A stretch of 61,808 nt of DNA from Zetaproteobacteria bacterium (GTDB lineage: Bacteria > Pseudomonadota > Alphaproteobacteria > Micavibrionales > Micavibrionaceae), in assembly GCA_002747015.1 (NCBI GenBank), contig NVXI01000002.1, positions 171,068-232,875 on the forward strand. The letters run 5' to 3'. The position numbers were made by a program, and so were the translations under genes. Position 1 is the first letter of the stretch; the number at the start of each line of letters is the position of its first letter. Of the stretch, positions 28,268 to 36,654 are shown piece after piece. The notes beneath the pieces were generated by a model. It was not told the origin of the DNA and searched no databases. It saw only the letters and a list, made by a program, of their open reading frames with translations.

Positions 28268-29049
28268 GTATAAAAATCGGGATTGCAGGAATTGGCGCAA
28301 TTGGCAGTGCCCTCGCACGCGCATTAACAAGCGAAGAAGGCATAGGGCAATATAAACTTGATTGTATTTCAGACCCTGATGCTAAATCAAATTTTAATGT
28401 ACCTAACGTAGATTTTGACACGTTAATGACCCGATGTGACCTGACCGTAGAATGCCTGCCCACTGCGGTCGTTCCGGAATTGGCGACTGCAGCGTTTAAG
28501 TCCAATACCGACATTATCTTCATTAGTGCAGCGGCTCTGCTACTTTACCCACAGATCATGGATAACCATAAAACATCAGAAAGTCGTATCTATATTCCCT
28601 CTGGTGCACTCTGCGGTTTAGACGGTGTACGGGCGATGAGAGAGCTTGGCATTAAAAGTGCAAAGATCGCCTCGACAAAACCTCCGCTAGGATTTAATGG
28701 AGCACCCTTCATCATCGAAAATAATATTTCCCTTTCCGATATTAAAGACAAAACACTTCTATTCGAGGGAAATGCCCTTGAAGCATCGAAAGGATTTCCG
28801 GCCAATGTAAACGTAGCAGCAACCCTCAGTCTTGCTGGCATTGGCGCTAAAAATACGCGCGTTGAAATTTGGGCTGACCCGATGGCGAAAAGCAATATGC
28901 ACGAAATAACAATCAGCAGCAAATATTCCACTCTTACATCGAGAATTGAGAATATGCCTGATCCAATGAACCCTAAAAGTTCTATCCTTGCGGCGCAAAG
29001 TATTGTTTCAACACTCAGAAATATGAACAACTCAATCATAATGACTTAG
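28264..29049 (+). CDS. Aspartate dehydrogenase-like (NadX/DUF108) protein
   Basis: A 261-residue protein. The Rossmann fold starts KIGIAGIGAIGSALARALTS; the C-terminal aspartate dehydrogenase domain shows YIPSGALCGLDGVRAMRELG, STKPPLGFNGAPF, LFEGNALEASKGFPANVNVA and ENMPDPMNPKSSILAAQSIV. The enzyme family reversibly makes iminoaspartate or oxaloacetate from aspartate. Overlap with the Ldh-type gene suggests linked substrates. No nadA or nadC gene is nearby, so a role in NAD synthesis is not implied by context. Confidence 0.88.
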   Translation: MSIKIGIAGIGAIGSALARALTSEEGIGQYKLDCISDPDAKSNFNVPNVDFDTLMTRCDLTVECLPTAVVPELATAAFKSNTDIIFISAAALLLYPQIMDNHKTSESRIYIPSGALCGLDGVRAMRELGIKSAKIASTKPPLGFNGAPFIIENNISLSDIKDKTLLFEGNALEASKGFPANVNVAATLSLAGIGAKNTRVEIWADPMAKSNMHEITISSKYSTLTSRIENMPDPMNPKSSILAAQSIVSTLRNMNNSIIMT

Positions 29050-29067
29050 AACCAAGAAACGAACAGC

Positions 29068-29700
29068 ATGTTACCAGCCAAACATTTTTACATGATCCGC
29101 CACGGAGAGACAGAAGCCAATAAAGCAGAAATAATGGCTGGCAGCCTTGATTCACCCTTAACAAACAAAGGCAGAGAACAAGCCAAAGCGGTACAAAACA
29201 TCGTCAAATCCCTTAAAATAAAACCAAAAGCCATTATTCACAGCCATCTTTCACGTGCACGCGATACAGCCACCATAATCAATCAAGTCTTAAATGTCCC
29301 CTTACACGAAGATAAAGATATCGCAGAATTACATGCCGGAGATTGGGAGGGCGTTTCATACGATGAATGCCGTGAGTTACTTAAAGGTTGGGTTACACCG
29401 CCAAATGGTGAGTCTTTTTCCGAGTTTGGCAAACGCATACAAAGGGGGAAAACATATAATCTCAACAAACATAACGGCCCTATTCTTATTGTTTGTCATG
29501 GTGGTGTGTTTAGAGGTTTTGGTGGATTATATAACCTTATGACGCCGCCTATGTTCAAAAACTGTCATCTCTATGAATTTAAGCCAGCCCCCCATGATAA
29601 ACATTTCCCTTGGGAAGTATGGACACATGAAGTCGATAATATTAAGAAACGAAGCACCATTTTTCATGACAGTGAAGTCTCTAAAGTGCCAATGATATAG
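29068..29700 (+). CDS. Histidine phosphatase family protein
   Basis: A 210-residue histidine phosphatase with the phospho-accepting motif FYMIRHGETEANKAEIMAG, SHLSRARDTATIINQVL, AELHAGDWEGVSY and the second catalytic His in ILIVCHGGVFRGF. Members dephosphorylate sugars, phosphoglycerate or alpha-ribazole phosphate. It is the third gene of the dehydrogenase operon and overlaps the convergent folP 3' end by 20 bases. Confidence 0.9.
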   Translation: MLPAKHFYMIRHGETEANKAEIMAGSLDSPLTNKGREQAKAVQNIVKSLKIKPKAIIHSHLSRARDTATIINQVLNVPLHEDKDIAELHAGDWEGVSYDECRELLKGWVTPPNGESFSEFGKRIQRGKTYNLNKHNGPILIVCHGGVFRGFGGLYNLMTPPMFKNCHLYEFKPAPHDKHFPWEVWTHEVDNIKKRSTIFHDSEVSKVPMI

Positions 29701-30508
29701 CCTTGTGCACTGTAAGAGCCTGTTTGGTTTCTTTAACATCGTGAACACGCAATATATCCGCGCCTTTTTCTACGCCATATAATGCCGCAGATACTGAGCC
29801 AAAAACACGTTTCTCTGGTGCAGCCTCGTCACACAAAGCACCAATAAAGCTTTTGCGTGACGCACCCAATAACACAGGGCAGCCAAAAGCCTTAAATTTA
29901 TGAAGGTTTCGTATAATAGATAGATTATGTTCCACCGTTTTGCCAAAGCCCAAACCCGGATCGATAATTATTGTGCCTGACCCTATATTGCGTTTAGCAC
30001 AAAACTCTAAACGTTCTTCGAAGAAGGCCAATATCTCATCAACAACATTCTCATAGACAGGTGCATTTTGCATTGTTTTGGGATTACCTTGCATATGCAT
30101 AATACAAACTGGCAATCCACTTTGCGCAATCACGTCAATAGACTCTGCATCATGCATCAGGCCACTGACGTCATTTACAATATTTGCACCGGCTTGAATA
30201 GATGCGCGCATTGTCCCCGCATTACGTGTATCAATAGAAATATAAGGGGCATGAGCCACAAGCCCCTCAATCACAGGGATAACACGGGCAATTTCCTTAT
30301 CCTCTAACACAGTCTCAGCATCCGGACGCGTAGATTCCCCGCCAATATCAAGAATATCTGCGCCCTCTTTCAGTAATAATTTTCCATGCTCTATTGCTTT
30401 CTCGGTTGCAAGATAAGAGCCACCATCAGAAAAACTATCAGGCGTAACATTTACAACCCCCATAATGAGAGGCGTATCTGTTGTGCACTTATTTATAAAC
30501 CCTGTCAT
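29681..30508 (-). CDS. folP: Dihydropteroate synthase
   Basis: A 275-residue folate enzyme, joining p-aminobenzoate to the pterin pyrophosphate. Motifs: LIMGVVNVTPDSFSDGGSYL, ADILDIGGESTRPDAETV, ISIDTRNAGTMRASIQAGAN, IVNDVSGL, GTIIIDPGLGFGKTVEHNLS and CPVLLGASRKSFIGALCDEA. It follows folK after 15 bases. The C-terminus overlaps the histidine phosphatase gene on the other strand. Confidence 0.97.
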   Translation of the reverse strand: MTGFINKCTTDTPLIMGVVNVTPDSFSDGGSYLATEKAIEHGKLLLKEGADILDIGGESTRPDAETVLEDKEIARVIPVIEGLVAHAPYISIDTRNAGTMRASIQAGANIVNDVSGLMHDAESIDVIAQSGLPVCIMHMQGNPKTMQNAPVYENVVDEILAFFEERLEFCAKRNIGSGTIIIDPGLGFGKTVEHNLSIIRNLHKFKAFGCPVLLGASRKSFIGALCDEAAPEKRVFGSVSAALYGVEKGADILRVHDVKETKQALTVHKAISLAL

Positions 30509-30523
30509 TTTAGAAGGCTCCTT

Positions 30524-31045
30524 TTAGATATCCCCACTTGTGCATAATAATTGGCTATTTTCGATACGCCCTATTTCCTGCCCTTTTGGAATGATTTCAA
30601 TCATCTCATCCACAGACTTATTCAATACGGGATGTATCCAATGTGATGCTATCTCTTGCATTGGATATAAGACAAAAGCACGCTCATGCATTGCATAATG
30701 TGGGATTTGTAGATGTTGTTCATTTATAATTTCATTATTATACCCCAAGATATCAAGGTCAATTACCCGCGCGGCATTCACCTCACGCCGTGTCCGCCCC
30801 ATATCATCTTCAATACCGGCCAGTGCGCAAAGAAGATCTTTAGATTGCAACGCCGTTTCAACGGAGCAGACCGCATTGCGATACCATGGCTGATCCGAAA
30901 TTGGCACAGGTGCAGATTTCCAAATATGTGAAGACTTCACAATATAAATGCCTGCATCTGCCAATAATTTAGAACAAGCATGTAAGCATTGCTCCGGTGA
31001 GCCATAAACACCGTCAATATTTGCGCCCAAGCCTATTAATATCAT
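30524..31045 (-). CDS. folK: 2-amino-4-hydroxy-6-hydroxymethyldihydropteridine diphosphokinase
   Basis: A 173-residue HPPK, making the pyrophosphate substrate of FolP. Motifs: ILIGLGANIDGVYGSPEQCL, SAPVPISDQPWYRNAVCSVE, IEDDMGRTRREVNAARVIDL, then DILGYNNEIINEQHLQIPHY and AMHERAFVLYPMQEIA. It pairs with folP; folB is not adjacent. Confidence 0.96.
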   Translation of the reverse strand: MILIGLGANIDGVYGSPEQCLHACSKLLADAGIYIVKSSHIWKSAPVPISDQPWYRNAVCSVETALQSKDLLCALAGIEDDMGRTRREVNAARVIDLDILGYNNEIINEQHLQIPHYAMHERAFVLYPMQEIASHWIHPVLNKSVDEMIEIIPKGQEIGRIENSQLLCTSGDI

Positions 31046-31059
31046 TTTTAAATTTTCCT

Positions 31060-31089
31060 AATTAAAGAAATGGAGCCACTCAGGCTCCA
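31060..31089 (-). terminator. Candidate intrinsic terminator after the DUF882 gene
   Basis: TGGAGCC and GGCTCCA form a 7-bp stem with a five-base loop. On the minus strand it is followed by TTTCTTTAATT. It lies between the DUF882 stop and folK, so would end the cell-wall transcript, although the run of T is broken. Confidence 0.5.
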
Positions 31090-31120
31090 CATTATCTGAT
31101 ATTACATCAGCATATAATGC

Positions 31121-31717
31121 CTATGATATCCACGTACGCACGCTTCCTGTATCTACATGCACAAAATTACTGCGTGGGTAATATCCAACGCCTCCAGCTT
31201 CGAGAGATTTTGCAGCATTACGGAGTTTTCTTGTGCTGTATTCTGGAATACGAATATCAACAGCCTGCCCGTACATATGGAATGAATTAGACGCAACACC
31301 GCGTGTTTTCCTACCGAGCATCGCATTTGTTTTGGGACTGCGATATCCAGACAAAGCCTGATATGGAACAGTTGCCCCAGTTTTACGATGGATAATCGAC
31401 AATATATCAATAACATGCGGATCCATCGGAAAAACTTCTTCTGTGCGAAAATCGCGCAATACATAATTCAAGCGCTCAAATGCTTCTGGAAGATACTTAT
31501 CACCTACACGATAAACACCTGAGAAGCTCTCCCCCGTATGGGCGTGCCGAAAAGCAATCTTCCATGTCGAATTGTTATTCGCTGCCAAAACACTACGTGT
31601 TGATATAAATGGAACCATTGCACCAATAACCCCCGCGAGACCCATTTTAATGAAATCACGGCGTTGCACTTTCAACTGCTCATCATCGGCGTTCTGACTG
31701 AAAAACTTATTTTTCAT
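31121..31717 (-). CDS. DUF882 (YcbK-like) putative murein peptidase, Tat-exported
   Basis: About 198 residues. ATG at 31717 has GAGGG five bases upstream and is preferred over 31729. The N-terminus carries a twin-arginine motif QRRDFIKMGLAG and a hydrophobic run, ending VLAANN. The domain shows DPHVIDILSIIHRKTGATVP, LSGYRSPKTNAMLGRKTRGV, then SFHMYGQAVDIRI and GGVGYYPRSNFVHVDTGSVR TW, the zinc-peptidase-like M15 pattern (His and Asp residues). E. coli MepK (YcbK) cleaves 3-3 cross-links, which fits the L,D-transpeptidase gene just upstream. Confidence 0.87.
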   Translation of the reverse strand: MKNKFFSQNADDEQLKVQRRDFIKMGLAGVIGAMVPFISTRSVLAANNNSTWKIAFRHAHTGESFSGVYRVGDKYLPEAFERLNYVLRDFRTEEVFPMDPHVIDILSIIHRKTGATVPYQALSGYRSPKTNAMLGRKTRGVASNSFHMYGQAVDIRIPEYSTRKLRNAAKSLEAGGVGYYPRSNFVHVDTGSVRTWIS

Positions 31718-31773
31718 ATAGACCCTCATTTATATACACTACGCAGAAGAACATCATAGAAGTCATCTTCATA

Positions 31774-31790
31774 TAGAACTGAGTGTTCTA
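31774..31790. repeat. Inverted repeat between the DUF882 and L,D-transpeptidase genes
   Basis: TAGAAC and GTTCTA are perfect 6-bp inverted repeats around a five-base spacer, 57 bases upstream of the DUF882 start. No T run follows, so it is more like an operator than a terminator. A protein is not assigned. Confidence 0.4.
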
Positions 31791-31834
31791 CAATAATTTT
31801 GAAAATGAGTAAAGATAAGAATTGACCACCACCA

Positions 31835-33475
31835 TCATCGTTCAATATTTACAACCCTACTGTCATTCTCGCCTAAAAGAGGCAATCCGTCAAGTTTTTC
31901 CAATAGTTGCAGCATTTTCTTATCACGGTCATACAAGTCATTACCGTAAACAACCTGATTTTCTTCTCCAAGCCAAACCGTATAATATAGAATATAAACC
32001 GTCATTCTTTCAGGTGTGTATATATCACGAAGCTCTTTCTTATCTAAAATTTGGCGCATTTTATCGCCATTCCACCCTTTACGTTTCTCCAATACAAAGG
32101 CCGCTACTTTTTCAGGCGACTTCAGACGTATACAACCAGATGATTTTGCGCGATCTGTTCGCGAAAATAGCTCCCTATGGTTGGTATCATGAAGATATAT
32201 ATTATGCTCATTAGGCATCAATATACGGACAAATCCTAAGGGATTATGAGGGCCTGGAATTTGTACCATACGCAACGTATGCAATTCATCCTCTGTCACC
32301 GATGCCCAGTCAACAACCGCCGGATCAATCGTCGGCGCGTCCTTGCCATATCCATCATACAGTTCCATCCCTTTATCAGCGAGATAATTAGTGTTTTTAA
32401 GAAGCTCTGGCAAAATATCCTCCTCCTTAATTGTCGGAGGGACAGTCCATGTTGGGTTAAATCGTACACCATGGATTTGCGTCACAAACGAATTCGTTTG
32501 CCTTTTCTTTCGTCCAACAACAACCGGCATTTCAAAACGAACACGTCCATCATCGATGGCCCATAATGTTGCAGAAGGGATATTAACGACAATAAAGCGC
32601 GACGGTTTTTCATCCGCAACCCAGCGCAAACGCTCCATATTCACAATAACTTGCCTAATTTTATCTTGTGATGTCTGATTCAGAACATATAAGGTCTGCT
32701 GCCCAATTAAACCATCTGCTTTCAGCCCTTTTTTCACCTGAAACGCCATCACCGCGCCCACCAATTCAGAATCATAGATATAACGATTTTCCGGCGCAAC
32801 ATCACCAAGATCAAAGCGCAGCCTTAGCTTTGGTATATCATTATATTCACGTCCTGGACGCACCAAATAATCAAAAGATAACGGAGTGCTTTGATATACA
32901 CTCTGCCCCGCCTTAGCATCTTCGACAAGCTCAACTAAGGTAGCCTTTAGCTTTTTATATGTCGCCCCTTGCGGTTCTTGAGAAAGTAAAAAATCCTTTA
33001 CATCACGCTTAACTAATAAAAATGATAAAGCCTCTTGAGCGCTTATTCTTTGACGCCAATGCGTTGACCTCAGCCCTACATCACGCGCATCAATGCGCAT
33101 TCCACTCAAATCACGAATATAGCGAATATAACCATCGGTCAACAAAACCTCGACCAATAAGGCGTCATCATCATTTAACCGCCGACCATAATCCATATCA
33201 AGAATGCCTTGCACCTGTTTAACATGGTATGTCTGTGGATTAAGGCCATTCATCCATGAGTGTTCTAAAACACGGAGCATATCCTTACCCGCCTGATTAA
33301 GCCGCAAACGATTAAGCCAAAGAGGTTCCCCCTCTCTATTGAGATAGAATGAATCAATCACGTCCTGATTTTGCAACGTTGCAGCATTCGCAACGGACAT
33401 ACCTCCGCCCAACATAAACGAAAAACATGCTATACCGTAAAGTATACAAAGAAAAAATCGTATCTGATACTTCAT
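31835..33475 (-). CDS. L,D-transpeptidase (YcbB/LdtD type)
   Basis: About 546 residues. ATG at 33475 with GAGAG eight bases upstream is preferred over the TTG at 33490. A signal peptide covers IRFFLCILYGIACFSFMLGG to VANA. Next come an N-terminal scaffold domain, a peptidoglycan-binding domain (AVMAFQVKKGLKADGLIGQQ), and the YkuD catalytic domain with HDTNHRELFSRTDRAKSSGC; the nucleophile is about Cys448. It makes 3-3 peptidoglycan cross-links. It may be controlled by the LdtR-like regulator in this window, which is inference. Confidence 0.93.
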   Translation of the reverse strand: MKYQIRFFLCILYGIACFSFMLGGGMSVANAATLQNQDVIDSFYLNREGEPLWLNRLRLNQAGKDMLRVLEHSWMNGLNPQTYHVKQVQGILDMDYGRRLNDDDALLVEVLLTDGYIRYIRDLSGMRIDARDVGLRSTHWRQRISAQEALSFLLVKRDVKDFLLSQEPQGATYKKLKATLVELVEDAKAGQSVYQSTPLSFDYLVRPGREYNDIPKLRLRFDLGDVAPENRYIYDSELVGAVMAFQVKKGLKADGLIGQQTLYVLNQTSQDKIRQVIVNMERLRWVADEKPSRFIVVNIPSATLWAIDDGRVRFEMPVVVGRKKRQTNSFVTQIHGVRFNPTWTVPPTIKEEDILPELLKNTNYLADKGMELYDGYGKDAPTIDPAVVDWASVTEDELHTLRMVQIPGPHNPLGFVRILMPNEHNIYLHDTNHRELFSRTDRAKSSGCIRLKSPEKVAAFVLEKRKGWNGDKMRQILDKKELRDIYTPERMTVYILYYTVWLGEENQVVYGNDLYDRDKKMLQLLEKLDGLPLLGENDSRVVNIER

Positions 33476-33493
33476 GAGATAATCTCTCAAACC

Positions 33494-35239
33494 TTATAAA
33501 TCTACAAACACGTGCGTTTCTTCTTTTGCGCCAGGATGTGTTACCGCACCATCACGCGCAGACCCTACAAGCTGCGCATACTTATATAGCGCCCCTGAAT
33601 TATAGTTTGTTTTTCGCGGCTTCCAGTCCTTTAGACGTTGTGCTAGCTCTTCATCGGATAGCTTAACATCAAGCGTTCCTTTATTTGCATCAATACGGAT
33701 AATATCACCATCCTTAATTAGACCAATCGGCCCACCAATAGCGGCCTCCGGGCAAACATGACCGATACAAAATCCGCGTGTTCCACCGGAAAAACGTCCA
33801 TCGGTTATAAGAGCAACCTTACCGCCCATTCCTTGTCCATAAAGCAACGACGTCGTGGAAAGCATTTCCTTCATACCCGGCCCACCCTTCGGCCCTTCAT
33901 AGCGTAGAACGATGACATCGCCTTCTTCATACTCTTTATTCTTAACCGCTTCATAACAAGCATCTTCACCATCAAAAATTCTAGCAGGCCCTTCAAAGAC
34001 AAGCTCTTCCATACCTGCTATCTTCACAATCGCGCCCTCCGGTGCTAAATTACCCTTCAAGCCGACAACGCCGCCAGTCTCGTAAAGTGGTGCCTTCACC
34101 GGATATACAACGTCTTGATCTTCCGGAAACGTCACAGCTTCTAAATTTTCCGCCAACGTCTTGCCCGTAACCGTAATACAATCACCATGAAGATGGCCAT
34201 TATCCAGAAGCTCTTTCAATACAATCGCAACACCACCAACATCATGTAGATCTTTCGCAACATACTTCCCACCCGGGCGTAAATTCGCAAGATAAGGCGT
34301 TCTCTTAAAAACATCTGCAACATCAAAGGCATTAAAATAAATACCCGCTTCATGCGCAATCGCGGGTATATGAAGTACAGCATTGGTAGAACCACCCGTC
34401 GCCGCCACAATAGCCGCCGCATTTTCCAGACTTTTACGCGTTATAATATCTCGCGGACGTGGCCCACCGTTTTTAATCAAATCAACAACAAGCGCACCGG
34501 ATGCAGCCGCATATTCATCCTTGCTTTCATATACTGTTGGTATGCCGTTAGCACCTGGCAGCGCAAGCCCCATCGCCTCGGCAACACAGGACATGGTGTT
34601 CGCTGTAAACTGACCACCACAAGCTCCTGCTCCCGGTAACGCACCACACTCACATGCATAAAGCTCTTCATCATCCATTTTCCCGACAGTATACTCGCCA
34701 ACAGCTTCAAACACTGTCACAATATCAGCATCTTTGCCGCGGAACTTACCCGGTAAGATAGTTCCACCATAGAAAAAGACAGACGGCACATTAAGGCGCG
34801 CCATCACCATCATCATTCCCGGTAAGGACTTATCGCAGCCAGCAAGACCGACAAGCGCATCATAACAATGCCCACGCATCGTAAGTTCAACAGAGTCCGC
34901 AATTACCTCACGCGAGACAAGGGAAGAGCGCATGCCCTCATGCCCCATCGCAATACCATCTGTTACAGTGATTGTTGTAAACTCACGCGGCGTTGCACCT
35001 GCTTCGGTTACACCTTTTTTTACAGCCTGCGCCTGATCAGAAAGCTTAATATTACAAGGGGCCGATTCATTCCAACACGTCGCAACACCAACCAATGGCT
35101 TAGCAATATCCTCATCCGTCAATCCCATAGCCCGCAACATTGAACGATGCGGAGCAGAATCAGGCCCAACAGTCACATAACGACTAACAAGCTTATCTTT
35201 ATCCCAACCATTTGGATGCGCATTTTTTTTATCACTCAT
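33494..35239 (-). CDS. ilvD: Dihydroxy-acid dehydratase
   Basis: A 581-residue IlvD/Edd-family dehydratase, for valine, leucine and isoleucine synthesis. Iron-sulfur ligands are expected at Cys62 (NESAPCN), Cys135 (GLAGCDKSLPG) and Cys207 (PGAGACGGQFTANTM). Other motifs: TVTDGIAMGHEGMRSSLVSR, ATGGSTNAVLHIPAIAHEAG and ITDGRFSGGTRGFCIGHVCP. The sequence length and motifs fit IlvD better than phosphogluconate dehydratase, though sugar-acid dehydratases in this family are close. It is followed by the transpeptidase gene after only a few bases. Confidence 0.93.
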   Translation of the reverse strand: MSDKKNAHPNGWDKDKLVSRYVTVGPDSAPHRSMLRAMGLTDEDIAKPLVGVATCWNESAPCNIKLSDQAQAVKKGVTEAGATPREFTTITVTDGIAMGHEGMRSSLVSREVIADSVELTMRGHCYDALVGLAGCDKSLPGMMMVMARLNVPSVFFYGGTILPGKFRGKDADIVTVFEAVGEYTVGKMDDEELYACECGALPGAGACGGQFTANTMSCVAEAMGLALPGANGIPTVYESKDEYAAASGALVVDLIKNGGPRPRDIITRKSLENAAAIVAATGGSTNAVLHIPAIAHEAGIYFNAFDVADVFKRTPYLANLRPGGKYVAKDLHDVGGVAIVLKELLDNGHLHGDCITVTGKTLAENLEAVTFPEDQDVVYPVKAPLYETGGVVGLKGNLAPEGAIVKIAGMEELVFEGPARIFDGEDACYEAVKNKEYEEGDVIVLRYEGPKGGPGMKEMLSTTSLLYGQGMGGKVALITDGRFSGGTRGFCIGHVCPEAAIGGPIGLIKDGDIIRIDANKGTLDVKLSDEELAQRLKDWKPRKTNYNSGALYKYAQLVGSARDGAVTHPGAKEETHVFVDL

Positions 35240-35291
35240 AACGTCCGTCCTTAAATTTCATGCTCTATAATTAACGTGTGGATACCACAAC

Positions 35292-35320
35292 AAAAAAGCA
35301 GGCATTTCAACCTGCTTTTA
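35292..35320 (-). terminator. Intrinsic terminator between the PH-domain genes and ilvD
   Basis: AAAAGCAGG and CCTGCTTTT form a 9-bp stem with an eight-base loop, with T runs on both strands. It would end the PH-domain transcript ahead of the ilvD start at 35239. Confidence 0.75.
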
Positions 35321-35374
35321 ATAAAAATACAAAAAAACTTTATTCAAGCACCTTTAAAGAGCAATAAAATGCTT

Positions 35375-35965
35375 CTATCGACGCTTAGAACTTGATGTTG
35401 TTTTACTGGAAGAATCTTCTTCTTGAGCCTTCACTTTGCGAATTTCTTCTTCTGCTTCTTCGTTACCTTCATCAGCCAAAACCATTTCATTATAAAAGCG
35501 CCTAAAGCCTTCTGCATTACCAATGTAAGGCACACGGATCAATCGTTGACCTGTGCCCATTACAACCACATTGGCATAACCAAATATATGCCCAGGCAGC
35601 ATACGCTCTAAATCTATGCTTTCAATTTTGCTTAAACGGATATCAACAACATCCATCTGCAATAACCCGTATCTAGCAAGCACACGTTTATTTGTGACAG
35701 CCAACAATAAAAAATGCTGCGTCAATATTGCAATGACAAGCATAAGCCCACCAACAATACCAAACAACACTCCCAACGTTGGAATTACTAAACTTACCAT
35801 GAGAGCAAAAATCAAGACGGCAACGGACTTCCAATACAACGCCCCATGAAGCTCAGCACGAAGGAGAACCTCCTCCCCCTTAACCAAAACTTTTTCAATC
35901 TCTTTATCCTGAAACGTTTTTTGCTGACGTACTGCGGAGCCACCTAACTCAGTATCACTTGTCAT
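35375..35965 (-). CDS. PH domain-containing membrane protein (downstream copy)
   Basis: A 196-residue protein with two membrane helices (SVAVLIFALMVSLVIPTLGV; LFGIVGGLMLVIAILTQHFL) and a bacterial PH (bPH2) domain: TNKRVLARYGLLQMDVVDIR, LSKIESIDLERMLPGHIFGY, ANVVVMGTG. The tail is charged, then Ser/Lys/Arg-rich. Function is unknown; family members are often membrane-stress or export-related. Its start overlaps the upstream PH gene by four bases. Confidence 0.88.
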   Translation of the reverse strand: MTSDTELGGSAVRQQKTFQDKEIEKVLVKGEEVLLRAELHGALYWKSVAVLIFALMVSLVIPTLGVLFGIVGGLMLVIAILTQHFLLLAVTNKRVLARYGLLQMDVVDIRLSKIESIDLERMLPGHIFGYANVVVMGTGQRLIRVPYIGNAEGFRRFYNEMVLADEGNEEAEEEIRKVKAQEEDSSSKTTSSSKRR

Positions 35966-36492
35966 CTGTCCTTTGCCTCCTCTATGGCACGGCGAAAGGC
36001 AATTGGGTCCTCTATTGGTGGTAATAATACCTCACCAACCCCCATACCACGGATCATGATACGCCCATAATTAAATATACGCCCTAATATTGGTTGCAAT
36101 ACATTCACACCCTCAATTCTATCAATACTGATCTCACCAACATGGCGTGCGACAAGCCCACGTTTATAAACCAAGCGAGTGTTTGTTATCGCAATCTCAG
36201 TCGTTGCTTTAACAACCATCATCTGTGCGAATTTAACCAATCCAAAAATGAAAACTAAAAAAGAAAAAATACGTACACCTGGGTGAATATATTTCATTGC
36301 ATCCATGTAACTGATATCAGCTGGTAACTTACCCATAAAAACATAAGCATGGTGAGCCACAACAATAACAACCATTGACCCAAAAAATCCCCAAAATATA
36401 GACATGAAAGAACTAACGGTATACATCCAGTGGAACCGCCCAATATGGATAAGTTCCTCATTAGGCCCCAAAGATTGTTGTACATAAAGCAT
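35962..36492 (-). CDS. PH domain-containing membrane protein (upstream copy)
   Basis: A 176-residue protein with two membrane helices (FMSIFWGFFGSMVVIVVAHH; FSFLVFIFGLVKFAQMM) and a PH domain: AITNTRLVYKRGLVARHVGE, ISIDRIEGVNVLQPILGRIF, NYGRIMIRGMGVGEVLLPPI. It is paralogous to the gene after it and coupled to it (ATGA overlap). The pair probably acts as one membrane complex; no function can be assigned. Confidence 0.88.
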   Translation of the reverse strand: MLYVQQSLGPNEELIHIGRFHWMYTVSSFMSIFWGFFGSMVVIVVAHHAYVFMGKLPADISYMDAMKYIHPGVRIFSFLVFIFGLVKFAQMMVVKATTEIAITNTRLVYKRGLVARHVGEISIDRIEGVNVLQPILGRIFNYGRIMIRGMGVGEVLLPPIEDPIAFRRAIEEAKDR

Positions 36493-36654
36493 AAATTAAT
36501 CACTCTTTTCTAAATTAAATCTACAGCACACACAGACAATATGTTTGGATACGCACGGCACATAGTAACGTTACACTGCGAAAGCTGCAAGTTTCAAAGA
36601 AGGTTTTACAACGAAGAGTACACATATTTATTCAAAATCAGGTGATTAAACAAC

